This document shows positions 33,201 to 40,603 of a DNA stretch of 41,602 nucleotides, piece by piece. The number at the start of each line of letters is the position of its first letter. Position 1 is the first letter of the stretch. Location of the stretch: contig CAJOIC010000019.1 of the NCBI GenBank assembly GCA_905234625.1, forward strand, positions 1 through 41,602. The letters run 5' to 3'. The DNA comes from an uncultured Oscillospiraceae bacterium. Lineage in GTDB: Bacteria > Bacillota > Clostridia > Oscillospirales > Oscillospiraceae. Below the pieces are notes generated by a model. The model was not told the DNA's origin and did not search any database. It saw nothing but the letters and a program-made list of their open reading frames with translations. Both the position numbers and the translations under genes were made by a program.

Positions 33201-33646
33201 CCGACGGCGACAGCGTGGAGAAGCGCGCTGCCCGGGACCGCCTGGCCGGGACGGATTCGGAGGCGAAGCGCTCCGGCCTCGTGCTGGACGATCCAGCCGT
33301 CCTGGAGGCCATGGAGCCCGGGGACGTGAAGCGCTTCCTGCCGGTGACGCTCAAGCGGGACAAGGACACCGGCAAGGCGGAATACGCCGGACAGCTGGCG
33401 AGACTGGAGGACTTCGGCGCTCTGAGCAGGTTCATCGACGGCACCCTGCGGGACATGGCGTCGGAGCTCCGGGCCGGGAGCATCGAGGCGGACCCCTGGT
33501 TCGAGAACCTGCGGGTGAACGCCTGCGTGAGCTGCGAGTTCGCCTCCGCCTGCCTCTTCGACGAGGGGACCGACGGCTGGCGGCTGCGGGAGAGCCTGGA
33601 CACGGAGGAGGCCTGGGAGAAGATCCGGGGGGTCGGTCATGAGTGA
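30275..33646 (+). CDS. addB: Helicase-exonuclease AddAB, AddB subunit
   Basis: This 1123-residue subunit of the AddAB double-strand-break processing enzyme prepares DNA ends for RecA. The N-terminal Walker A LGRAGTGKT spans residues 8-16. The C-terminal RecB-type nuclease domain has VVDYKTGRKKF near residue 911. The four iron-sulphur cysteines of AddB are visible: one in FGDCRFAYFMQYGL (about 758) and three in ACVSCEFASACLF (about 1083-1095). The first in-frame ATG is 30275; 30281 (MIRLILGRAG) is equally plausible. The best ribosome site (AAAGGA, 30253-30258) stands nearer to an out-of-frame ATG at 30265, which is odd. The end overlaps addA by 8 bases. Confidence 0.95.
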   Translation: MGMIRLILGRAGTGKTARVLGQIARLTAEGRGGNVLLVPEQYSHEAERELCRAAGDRLSLYGEVLSFTGLARRIFAEFGGARPVMDRGGRLLCMAWAMDRLPPESLRLYRRGRKDVRVADSLVRTAEELKNAGIDAERLLASAEEEDLPGLLGDKLRELALILEAYDAAQRRSAADPTEALASLAERVALDPAVRERAAALRLFVDGFSDFTELEKRVLREFIRAGAEVTVCLTCPAEGGSEGLFSLTESTLRWLEETAREAGVPCLRETAEPEGEEGPIRFFAEHLFDFTRDEPPAAGDSIRLVTAADPYEECELAASAMAELARRGVRWREMAVAVRGFADYRTALESACVRYEVPLFLSGRGDMLRKSVPLYIASALEAVTRGYEYEAVFGYLKTGLGPISPEECDILENYAVLWNIRGSMWDKPFTMHPGGYNMPFDENARTRLEALNGLRARVIGPLKKLENDMKTASDARGQAQALAEHLVDSGLPERLDARRDALEAAGRLEAAAEYDQLWETVCAALEQFAAVLGDTPMDAAGFRELFCRMLSKYDVSVIPVSLDRVQAGDFDGMRRRHIKHLFVLGAADGRLPAPEEPAGVFTPEEREALTARGLALGGPEEDLTRELWRIYSCLSLPSDTLYISWPRSGAEGETRPSVAAERAMALFGLTPERGDIRRARTFSREAAYTLAVLGQAGDRSPACAAALAYFRGEGQGEELRSLVREASAGRGRLGPEAVERLYGEKPAVTATRAQKFGDCRFAYFMQYGLNAKPRQRAVFDARDNGTFMHWLLEKTAGDVMVRGGFDHVSEEEILRIADDRVEEYIHRELEDFAAKTARFEYLFRRLKTGVRRVVAELWRELKDSAFRPVALELDLSAEGVLSPEGDGGLRLFGQIDRVDAWEHDDVLYLRVVDYKTGRKKFRLSDICEGINMQMLLYLFALTERGGTYFKERGFGDKELRPAGVLYSPARFRVVKTDGDSVEKRAARDRLAGTDSEAKRSGLVLDDPAVLEAMEPGDVKRFLPVTLKRDKDTGKAEYAGQLARLEDFGALSRFIDGTLRDMASELRAGSIEADPWFENLRVNACVSCEFASACLFDEGTDGWRLRESLDTEEAWEKIRGVGHE

Positions 33647-36600
33647 TATCAGCTTTACAAACGCCCAGAGGGAGGCCATATTCACCTGGGACCGGCCGGT
33701 GCTGGTCAGCGCCGGCGCGGGCAGCGGCAAGACCCGCGTCCTCACCCAGCGGCTCATCGAGCGGGTCCTGGCGGGGGAGGATATCGACCGCTTCCTGGTC
33801 ATCACCTTCACCCGGGCGGCGGCGGCGGAGCTGCGCAGCCGCATCCTGGGGGAGCTGAACCGCCTCTGCTCGGAGCGCCCGGAGGACAAGCGACTCCGGC
33901 GGCAGAGCGCCCTGCTGTACCGGGCGCAGATCGGCACCATCGACAGCTTCTGCACCGCCGTGGTGCGGGAGAACGCCCAGCTGCTCCAGATCTCCCCGGC
34001 CTTCTCCGTCCTGGACGAAGACCGGGCGGAGGAGCTGCTGGTCCGGTCCCTGGACGAGGTGATGGAGCGGGCCTACGAGACCATGGGGGAGGACCCCGCC
34101 TTCCGGGCGCTGGCGGACAGCGTGGGGGCGGGGCTGGACGACGCCGCTCTGGCGGCGGCGGTGCTGGCCCTGTACCGGCAGATGCAGAGCCAGGCCTTCC
34201 CCCGGGCCTGGGCGGAGGAGAAGCTCCGGCTCCTGGACGTTTCCGGCGTCTCGGACGTGGCGGAGACTCCCGGGGGCGCCTGCGTCCTCCGGGACACGGC
34301 GGCGTCCGCGGCCTACCGGGCGGAGCGGCTGGAGGCGGCGGTGGAGCTCATGACGGACCCGGCGGACGACGCTTTCATGGACGGCTACCGGGAGAGCTTC
34401 TCCTTGGCGGCGGCGCTGTACCGGGAGATCGGCCGGGCCTGCGGCTCGGGCTGGGAGGCGGTGCGCCGGGTGCTGGCGGAGGGCTATCCCGCCCTCAGCC
34501 GCAAGCGGAAGAACGTGGACGAGGAGCTCAAGGCCCGTGTCAAGCCCGTCTGGGACGAGGGACGCAAGGCCTTCCAGACCGTGACCGCCGCTTTCGAAAA
34601 GGACGGGGAGACGGTGCTGGCCGAGATCGCCCGGACGCGGCCCATGCTGACGGTGCTGACGGAGCTGGCCTTCCGCCTGGAGGAGGAGTACGCCCAGCGG
34701 AAGCGCCGCGCGGACGCCTGCGATTTTTCCGACGTGGAGCACTTCTGCGTGAAGCTCCTGTACGAGGAGGAGAACGGCGTGGCGGCCCAGCTGTCCCGCC
34801 GGTTCGCGGAGGTCATGGTGGACGAGTACCAGGACGTGAACGATGTGCAGGAGCGCATCTTCCGGAAGATCGGCGGCGGCAGGCTCTTCATGGTGGGAGA
34901 CGTGAAGCAGTCCATCTACCGGTTCCGTCTGGCGGAGCCGGAGATCTTCCGGCGGAAGTACGACGCCTTCTCCGCCGGAGGGGACGGCCGGGCGGTGGAC
35001 CTGCAGGAGAATTTCCGCAGCCGTGGCGCCGTGCTGGACGCCTGCAACGCCGTGTTCTCCCGGATCATGTCCCCTGCCCTGGGGGACGTGGCCTACGACG
35101 GCCGCGCCCGTCTCGTCCGGGGAGAGAGCTACTACCCGGATCGGGAGCGGGAGCCGAAGCCGGAGCTGTGCCTGGTGGACCGGGGAGAGCTTCCCAAGGC
35201 GGACCGGGCCATGGCGGAGCCCAGGTATGTGGCGGCCCGCATCAGAGCCATGGTGGAGGCGGGAGAGCCCGTGTACGACGGCGCGGGAGGCACCCGGCCC
35301 GTGGAGTACGGGGACATCGTCGTCCTCCTGCGGACGGCGAACACCACCGGCGGCGCGTTCCGCAGGGCGCTGACGGAGGCGGGCATCCCGGTGATCGCCC
35401 GGCAGGGCGGGGGCTTTTTCGCCCAGCCGGAGATCCGCTTCTGCGCCGCCATGCTGGCGGTGGCGGACAATCCCCGGCAGGATATCCCCCTCATTGCCGC
35501 CATGCGGGGCCTGCCCTTCGCCTTCACCCCGGACGAGCTCTCCGCCGTCCGGGCGGCGGACAAAAAGTGCGACCTCTGGGACGCCCTGCGCCTGCGGGCG
35601 GAGGCCGGAGACCAAAAATGCGCCCGGTTCATCGCCGCGGTGGAGGACCTGCGGGACCGGGCCCGGGAGGAGCCCACGGAGGCCCTCCTACGCCGCCTGT
35701 ACGACCGGACGGGATTATTTGCCGCCTGCGCAGCCATGCCGGACGGCGTCCGCCGGGGCGCGGCCCTCATGCAGCTGTATGAGTACGCCCGCCGGTTCGA
35801 GGCGGAGGGAGAGCGGGGCCTGTTCCGGTTCGTGGCGTGGCTGCGCCGCCTGGAGGAGCAGGAGGCGGAGCCCCCCGGGGAGACGGAGGGGAACGCCGTC
35901 CGCATCATGACCATCCACAAGTCCAAGGGCCTGGAGTTCCCCGTGGTGTTCCTGGCGGACACGAACCACGACTGGACGGGCCGGGGCGGCGGTCAGGTGC
36001 GCTTCCACAGCGAGCTGGGTCTGGGCATGCGCCTGACGGACCCGGACTCCGGCGTGAGCTGGCCCACCCTGCCCCTGACCGTCATCCGGGACCGGGCCAA
36101 GGGAGAGGAGCTGTCCGAGTGGGTCCGTCTGACCTATGTGGCCATGACAAGGGCCAAGGAGCGGCTCATCCTGACCTGCGCCTCGGACGGCGCGGCGGAG
36201 GTCCTGGAGGCCCTGGGCGGGCCCTCGGAGGGGCCGCTGCATCCCCGGGCCCTGGCGGAGGACGCTAACATCGGCAAGTGGCTCGCCCGGGCTGCGGCGG
36301 CGGACGGGGGCCGGACCATCGTCACCCGGATCGCCGCGGGGTCGGCGGCGCCGCCGGAGGAGCCTTCACTTGTACCCGGGGAGGACGCCCCGGAGGCGGA
36401 CCCGGAGGCGGTGCGCGCCCTGGCGGAGCGGCTTTCCTGGCGCTATCCAGCCGCGGCCTCGGAGGAGCTGCCCTCCAAGCTGACGGCCACCGGCCTTCCC
36501 GGTGAGGAGGCGGATCCGGAGGCCATGCCCCTGGAGCGCCGGAGAGGACGGGCCGGGCGTCTGCCGGAGCTGGGCCGCGAGGACCGGCCCCTGACGGGGA

Positions 36601-37127
36601 CGGAGCGGGGCGTGGCCGCCCACCTGGTGATGCAGTATATCGACCTGGAAAAGACCGGGGACGAGGAACAGATCCGGAGCGAGATCCTGCGCCTGCGGGA
36701 TGGGGGCTTCCTGGACCCAAGGCAGGCGGAGGCCGTGTCCCCGGCGGACATCCTGGCGTTCTTCACCTCCCCTGTCGGACGGCGGCTGCTGGCGGCGGAC
36801 AGGGTCATGCGGGAGTTCCGCTTCTCCCTGCTCTGTCCCGCGTCCCGCTGGTATCCGGAGGCGCCGGAGGGGGAGGAGATCCTGCTCCAGGGCGTGGTGG
36901 ACTGCTGCATCGAGGAGAAGGGCCTTCTCACCGTCATCGATTTCAAGACCGACGCCGCCGTGGAGCCGGAGCGCTACGCCGCCCAGGTGGAGGCCTACGC
37001 CATGGCCATGGAGCGGGTGACGGGCAAGCCCGTGGCCGGAGCCGTGCTGTGGTATCTGCGGCGGAGACAGGCGGCGCAGATCCCCTGGGACCGCGAAAAA
37101 AGTGTTGCAATTTCAGATAAAGTGTGA
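33639..37127 (+). CDS. addA: Helicase-exonuclease AddAB, AddA subunit
   Basis: This 1162-residue UvrD/Rep-type helicase-nuclease is the motor and 5'-strand or 3'-strand nuclease partner of AddB. Motifs in order are Q motif (FTNAQREAI), Walker A SAGAGSGKT (24-32), motif Ia (ITFTRAAAAELRSRI), Walker B VMVDEYQDVND (about 393), motif III (GDVKQSIYRFRLAEPEIF), MTIHKSKGLEFPVVFL, and YVAMTRAKERLILTC. The C-terminal nuclease has VIDFKTDA (near 1099) and QVEAYAMAMERV. It is translationally coupled to addB by an 8-base overlap. Its 3' end carries the -35 region of the rpmE promoter. Confidence 0.96.
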   Translation: MSDISFTNAQREAIFTWDRPVLVSAGAGSGKTRVLTQRLIERVLAGEDIDRFLVITFTRAAAAELRSRILGELNRLCSERPEDKRLRRQSALLYRAQIGTIDSFCTAVVRENAQLLQISPAFSVLDEDRAEELLVRSLDEVMERAYETMGEDPAFRALADSVGAGLDDAALAAAVLALYRQMQSQAFPRAWAEEKLRLLDVSGVSDVAETPGGACVLRDTAASAAYRAERLEAAVELMTDPADDAFMDGYRESFSLAAALYREIGRACGSGWEAVRRVLAEGYPALSRKRKNVDEELKARVKPVWDEGRKAFQTVTAAFEKDGETVLAEIARTRPMLTVLTELAFRLEEEYAQRKRRADACDFSDVEHFCVKLLYEEENGVAAQLSRRFAEVMVDEYQDVNDVQERIFRKIGGGRLFMVGDVKQSIYRFRLAEPEIFRRKYDAFSAGGDGRAVDLQENFRSRGAVLDACNAVFSRIMSPALGDVAYDGRARLVRGESYYPDREREPKPELCLVDRGELPKADRAMAEPRYVAARIRAMVEAGEPVYDGAGGTRPVEYGDIVVLLRTANTTGGAFRRALTEAGIPVIARQGGGFFAQPEIRFCAAMLAVADNPRQDIPLIAAMRGLPFAFTPDELSAVRAADKKCDLWDALRLRAEAGDQKCARFIAAVEDLRDRAREEPTEALLRRLYDRTGLFAACAAMPDGVRRGAALMQLYEYARRFEAEGERGLFRFVAWLRRLEEQEAEPPGETEGNAVRIMTIHKSKGLEFPVVFLADTNHDWTGRGGGQVRFHSELGLGMRLTDPDSGVSWPTLPLTVIRDRAKGEELSEWVRLTYVAMTRAKERLILTCASDGAAEVLEALGGPSEGPLHPRALAEDANIGKWLARAAAADGGRTIVTRIAAGSAAPPEEPSLVPGEDAPEADPEAVRALAERLSWRYPAAASEELPSKLTATGLPGEEADPEAMPLERRRGRAGRLPELGREDRPLTGTERGVAAHLVMQYIDLEKTGDEEQIRSEILRLRDGGFLDPRQAEAVSPADILAFFTSPVGRRLLAADRVMREFRFSLLCPASRWYPEAPEGEEILLQGVVDCCIEEKGLLTVIDFKTDAAVEPERYAAQVEAYAMAMERVTGKPVAGAVLWYLRRRQAAQIPWDREKSVAISDKV

Positions 37128-37133
37128 TAACAT
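37105..37133 (+). promoter_or_regulatory. Promoter of rpmE
   Basis: TTGCAA (37105-37110), 17 bases, TAACAT (37128-37133), overlapping the last codons of addA. It is placed 68 bases before the rpmE ATG. The leader contains a small CGGGA/TCCCG hairpin. Confidence 0.55.
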
Positions 37134-37200
37134 GCCCAATGCGTCTTGTAACGGCGGGAGCTTCCCGTACTCAAGATAGTCTTAAACGAGGTGAACCGAA

Positions 37201-37401
37201 ATGAAGGAAGGCATCCATCCCAAGTATTACAAAACCACCATCCGCTGCGCCTGCGGCAACGTCATCGAGACGGGCTCCACCCGCGAGAACATCTCCGTCG
37301 AGATCTGCTCCAAGTGCCACCCGTTCTACACCGGCAAGCAGAAGCTGGTGGATACCAGCGGCCGCGTGGATAAGTTCAACAAGAAGTACGGCCTGGGCTG
37401 A
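37201..37401 (+). CDS. rpmE: 50S ribosomal protein L31
   Basis: This 66-residue L31 is the zinc-binding type, with Cys16/Cys18 in RCACGN and Cys36/Cys39 in [14 protein letters not shown]. The C-terminus is [13 protein letters not shown]. The ATG at 37201 has GAGGTG upstream. It is its own unit: promoter at the end of addA, terminator 24 bases after the stop. Cys-type L31 can serve as a zinc store in other bacteria. Confidence 0.97.
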   Translation: MKEGIHPKYYKTTIRCACGNVIETGSTRENISVEICSKCHPFYTGKQKLVDTSGRVDKFNKKYGLG

Positions 37402-37424
37402 TCCGCCCTCACATTCGAGTGTTG

Positions 37425-37458
37425 ACGTCCGTTCCCCTTGGGGAGCGGACGTTTTTTT
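37425..37458 (+). terminator. Terminator of rpmE
   Basis: The 28-base hairpin 37425-37452 (ACGTCCG paired with CGGACGT at its base, one T-G wobble) is followed by a run of T. The next 199 bases (37459-37657) hold no gene, only the AT-rich control region of the following operon. Confidence 0.92.
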
Positions 37459-37532
37459 GTCGGTTTTTACAGATTTTATTCGATGCCGCTGTGCGAATTC
37501 CATAGTAAACTACTGGGAAAATACATTACGAA

Positions 37533-37550
37533 ATGTTATCAATGTAACAA
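37533..37550 (+). promoter_or_regulatory. Possible Rex-like operator
   Basis: The inverted repeat TGTTA-N6-TAACA sits in an 18-base stretch that agrees at 11 of 14 fixed positions with the clostridial redox-repressor Rex site TTGTTAANNNNTTAACAA. It lies 36 bases upstream of the -35 box of the next promoter. Rex itself is not in the window, so this is a weak candidate. Confidence 0.3.
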
Positions 37551-37585
37551 CTCATTGCAAAATAATAAATTTAGCTGAAAATAGG

Positions 37586-37614
37586 TTGGCAATTTGCGAA
37601 TCTTATGTTACAAT
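37586..37614 (+). promoter_or_regulatory. Promoter of the terminal operon
   Basis: TTGGCA (37586-37591), exactly 17 bases, TACAAT (37609-37614), followed 44 bases later by the ATG at 37658 with AAGGGAG upstream. It is a near-consensus promoter in an AT-rich gap, fitting high expression. Confidence 0.75.
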
Positions 37615-37657
37615 TCAATAAGCATTCATCCATTTCAAGATAAGGGAGAAACAAACT

Positions 37658-38302
37658 ATGAAGAAACTTCTTGCGATTGTTCTCATGCTGGCTGTTCTGG
37701 TTTGCCCGGCGTTCGCGTCCGGCGAAGCTTCGGCTCAGCCCGCAGCCTCTGCCGTGGCGGCGGAGCCTGCCGCAGCGGAGACCGCTCAGGCCCCGCACTA
37801 CGTGCTCGAGGTCGTGGAACCGGCAACCTGCACCGAGAAGGGCATCAGCGCCTACGTTGACGGCAGCACCGGCGAGGTCCTCTTCACCTTCGAGACCGCC
37901 GCTACCGGCCACGTGCCCAGCGCGGACGCCCCCACCTGCACCGATCCCGTCGTCTGCGCCCAGTGCGGCGAGATCCTGGAGCCTGCCATCGGCCACTCCT
38001 ACACCTACCAGTTCGACGCTGTTCAGAACGAGGACGGCTCCTTCGCCTCCTTCGGTACCTGGAAGTGCGACAACTGCGGTGACGTAGTTGCTGCCACCGA
38101 GGGCAACGCCGTCTACTACTACGGCGCAGCCGAGCCCGCCGCTGCGGAGACCACCGGCGAGCCCGCTTCCGCTGAGGCCCCTGTCGCCCCCGCCGATCCC
38201 AAGACCGGCACCTGGGCCACGGTGGAGATCATCGCGGTCATCGTGATCGTTGTCGTCGGCGCCGTGCTTATGCTCTCCTTCGGCAAGAAGAAGACCGTCT
38301 GA
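37658..38302 (+). CDS. Cys-rich surface protein with sortase-type C-terminal signal
   Basis: This 214-residue protein has a signal peptide (1 to about 21, cut near AFA). An Ala-rich linker leads to a Cys-rich region (about 55-150) with PATCTEKG, TCTDPVVCAQCGE, an AIGH ending and KCDNCG. These resemble the TCTEPGxxxYxCxxCG-type repeats of clostridial surface proteins. A second Ala/Glu-rich linker leads to DPKTG at 180-184, one membrane helix (about 187-209) and the tail GKKKTV. That tail fits a class B-type sorting signal (xPxTG, helix, positive charges), so the sortase at 6170 may attach it to the wall. It is the first gene of the terminal operon, 48 bases before the MFS gene. Function unknown; the CxxC pairs could bind metal or form disulphides. 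Confidence 0.75.
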   Translation: MKKLLAIVLMLAVLVCPAFASGEASAQPAASAVAAEPAAAETAQAPHYVLEVVEPATCTEKGISAYVDGSTGEVLFTFETAATGHVPSADAPTCTDPVVCAQCGEILEPAIGHSYTYQFDAVQNEDGSFASFGTWKCDNCGDVVAATEGNAVYYYGAAEPAAAETTGEPASAEAPVAPADPKTGTWATVEIIAVIVIVVVGAVLMLSFGKKKTV

Positions 38303-38350
38303 GACCGGTACGCATAAGCAACAGGTACATTATTTCAGGAGGAGAAAATA

Positions 38351-39649
38351 ATGCTGAAAAATAAGAAATTCGCATTCTATGCCATTGCGTTCAACGTACT
38401 CGGCATCGTGTTCATGTTCATGTATTCCGGTCTGCAGAACGACCACTACAACATCATCACCACCTTCAGCGCCTGGTCCGCTTCTCAGATCCAGATCGGC
38501 CGCACGGTCGGTGAGTTCGTCTGCATCGCGCTGACCTTCATCTACGGTACGTTCTTCATGAAGTACGGCGTGCGCCGGACCCTGATCCCCTGCATCCTGC
38601 TGTGCGCCCTGGGCTGCGTCGGCATCACCGCCGCCAACGGCCTGGCCGTGTACGGCGGCGTGGGCAGCTTCGGCCTGTTCTCTCTGTCCAGCTTCGTGCT
38701 GCGCTGCTGCTGCATGTGCTTCCAGATGGCGGGCTTCCAGCTGGCTGCCAACTGGTTCATCAAGTATCGCGGCCGTGTCCTCGGTATCGTCACCCTGGGC
38801 TCCCCGCTGTTCTCCGTCGTCGGCGTCGGCGGCATGACCTCCCTCATCCAGAATCACTGGAGCGGCGACTATCGCTTCTTCTACATCGGCATCTCCGCTG
38901 TCCTGGTCATCATCGCCATCTGCACCCGCTTCCTGCTCCGCGATACGCCTGAGGAAGTCGGCCTCTATCCCGACGGCGCGGATCACGCTCCTCTGTCCGA
39001 GGATCATTCCGACGAGATCCACATGACCGTCAAGCAGGTCCTGTCCGAGAAGCGCGCATGGCTCCTCATCGTGTCCTACGGCGCCTTCCAGTTCATCATC
39101 AACTGCTGCATGTCCTCCATGGCCGTCCGCTACATCAGCCTCGGCGGTCCCGAGGTCTGGATCGCCGCTACCAAGTGGCTGTCCGTCGGCGCTATCCTCG
39201 GCATCTTCATGAGCTATGTCTTCGGCTGGATCGACGATAAGTTCGGCACCGTCAAGGCCTCCATCGCTCTGGGCCTCTCCGAGCTCATCCCCGTCTGCAT
39301 GCTGATGTTCATGCCCATGGGCGGCAATATCCCCATGGAGATCCTCTGGGGCTTCGGCGTCGCCTGCATGACCGGCGGCGTGCCCACCATGCATCCCGCT
39401 TCCATCACCTATGCTTACGGCCGTCGTGAGTATCAGTCCGCCAACCGCATCATCATGGCGATCCAGCTGATCCCCTCCGCCTTCGCCGCCTATCTGATGG
39501 CCGCTCTCATCGAGTCCGGCAAGGGCGTCCTGGCCTATGGTATCTGCGTGGTCATCATCATCATCGGCCTCATCGCCACCCTGATGCTCCGCAAGATCCC
39601 CGACGCCATGGCCGCTGACCGCGCCTTCGCTCAGAAGACTGCCGAGTGA
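38351..39649 (+). CDS. MFS carrier, OFA (oxalate:formate antiporter)-like
   Basis: This 432-residue protein has about twelve membrane segments, preceded by AGGAGGAG. The N-terminal half has the OFA-like start (FYAIAFNVLGIVFMFMYSGLQNDHYNIITTFSAWSASQIQIG) and GTFFMKYGVRRTLIPCILL in the motif A place. A central loop (DTPEEVGLYPDGADHAPLSEDHSDEIHMTVKQVL) resembles that of the OFA family. The second half contains GWIDDKFGTVKASIALGL, the second motif A. A CCCMC cluster lies in the fourth or fifth helix, which is unusual. OFA carriers move small organic acids. The adjacent flavoprotein reductase gene suggests uptake of an acid used as substrate or electron acceptor. Highly-expressed-type codons. Confidence 0.82.
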   Translation: MLKNKKFAFYAIAFNVLGIVFMFMYSGLQNDHYNIITTFSAWSASQIQIGRTVGEFVCIALTFIYGTFFMKYGVRRTLIPCILLCALGCVGITAANGLAVYGGVGSFGLFSLSSFVLRCCCMCFQMAGFQLAANWFIKYRGRVLGIVTLGSPLFSVVGVGGMTSLIQNHWSGDYRFFYIGISAVLVIIAICTRFLLRDTPEEVGLYPDGADHAPLSEDHSDEIHMTVKQVLSEKRAWLLIVSYGAFQFIINCCMSSMAVRYISLGGPEVWIAATKWLSVGAILGIFMSYVFGWIDDKFGTVKASIALGLSELIPVCMLMFMPMGGNIPMEILWGFGVACMTGGVPTMHPASITYAYGRREYQSANRIIMAIQLIPSAFAAYLMAALIESGKGVLAYGICVVIIIIGLIATLMLRKIPDAMAADRAFAQKTAE

Positions 39650-39677
39650 TCCGTTTCGGATACATAAGGAGGTAGAA

Positions 39678-40523
39678 ATGGGACTCTTTAATCGCAAAAA
39701 GAACGCCGAGAAGGTCGAAGCCTTCGCCGCGAAGGCGGAGGAGAAGGCCGTCGAGGTAAAGGAAGCCGTGGAAGAGAAGGTGGCTGAAGCTGCCGCCGCG
39801 GCGGAGGAGAAGGCCGCCGAGCTCCAGGAGGCCGTGGAGGAGAAGGTAGCCGAGGCTGCCGCCGCCGTCGAGGCCGCCGTCGAGGGCGAGGAGGCTCCCG
39901 CTGAGGAAGCCCCGGCCGAAGAGGCTGCTCCCGCCGAGGAAGGCGCCCCCAGCTGCGGTTCTCCCGCCGCTGAGCTGACCAAGAAAGAGGTCGGCACCGT
40001 GGAGCAGGTCCGCATGAACTATCATGCCGGCTATAACGTATACAAGGAATGGCCCAACGGCGGCATGACCATCCATGCCGGCATCGGCTGGTTCCATCCC
40101 TTCGGACCCAGCGAATACTACGGCATGGCCAACATCCCCGGCAACTTCTGCGAGGAAGCCAAGCAGTTCCCGCTGGAGAAGTACTTCACCGAGGACTGGA
40201 TGGAAAACTTCGAGACCGATCTGTTCTGCATCTATCGCATGCCCGACGGCGATATCTACGCCTGGGACGGCATGTTCGCCGTGCGCGGCCTCGATCCCCA
40301 CAAGTGCGTCGTCTATAACAGCGAGTACACCCGTCAAGACGTTCTGGTGAACGTCATCGTGGGCGGCACCGGCCGTTATGAGGGCGTGCGCGGCCTGCTC
40401 ATCGGCACGGCCGAGGGCGGCGGCAAGACCCAGGTCTGCGGCAAGATGCCCGACGGCAGCGATCTTGAGCTGCCCGAGACCATCATGAAGGACCTCCAGG
40501 GTTACGTCCGTTTCCCCGAGTAA
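39678..40523 (+). CDS. Unrecognised protein: Ala/Glu coiled coil plus C-terminal barrel-like domain
   Basis: The protein has 281 residues, with AAGGAGG before the ATG. A basic start (GLFNRKKN) leads into an Ala/Glu/Lys helix (about 10-70) with a near-exact 22-residue duplication starting EAVEEKVAEAAAA. A Pro/Ala/Glu linker follows (about 70-95). The C-terminal domain (about 100-281) is rich in aromatic residues (NGGMTIHAGIGWFHPFGPSEYYG) and has the stretch DVLVNVIVGGTGRYEGVRG. The GTGxYxGxRG pattern recalls allene-oxide-cyclase/dirigent-type beta barrels, but that is only a resemblance. There is no signal peptide, so it is cytoplasmic. It lies 28 bases after the MFS gene and is followed by a terminator, then the flavoprotein. 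A scaffold or enzyme acting on the same substrate is a guess. Confidence 0.7.
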   Translation: MGLFNRKKNAEKVEAFAAKAEEKAVEVKEAVEEKVAEAAAAAEEKAAELQEAVEEKVAEAAAAVEAAVEGEEAPAEEAPAEEAAPAEEGAPSCGSPAAELTKKEVGTVEQVRMNYHAGYNVYKEWPNGGMTIHAGIGWFHPFGPSEYYGMANIPGNFCEEAKQFPLEKYFTEDWMENFETDLFCIYRMPDGDIYAWDGMFAVRGLDPHKCVVYNSEYTRQDVLVNVIVGGTGRYEGVRGLLIGTAEGGGKTQVCGKMPDGSDLELPETIMKDLQGYVRFPE

Positions 40524-40539
40524 TCCCATCCACATACGC

Positions 40540-40568
40540 AGGGGTCGATGTTTCCATCGACCCCTTTT
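40540..40568 (+). terminator. Intra-operon terminator/attenuator
   Basis: A perfect 11-bp stem (40540-40550/40555-40565) with a TTTC loop is followed by TTT and then AAAACTG. It lies 36 bases before the flavoprotein ATG. No room is left for a separate full promoter after it, so partial read-through probably sets the ratio of the genes on each side. Confidence 0.75.
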
Positions 40569-40603
40569 AAAACTGTAACGAACATATAGGAGGATACACG
40601 AAT

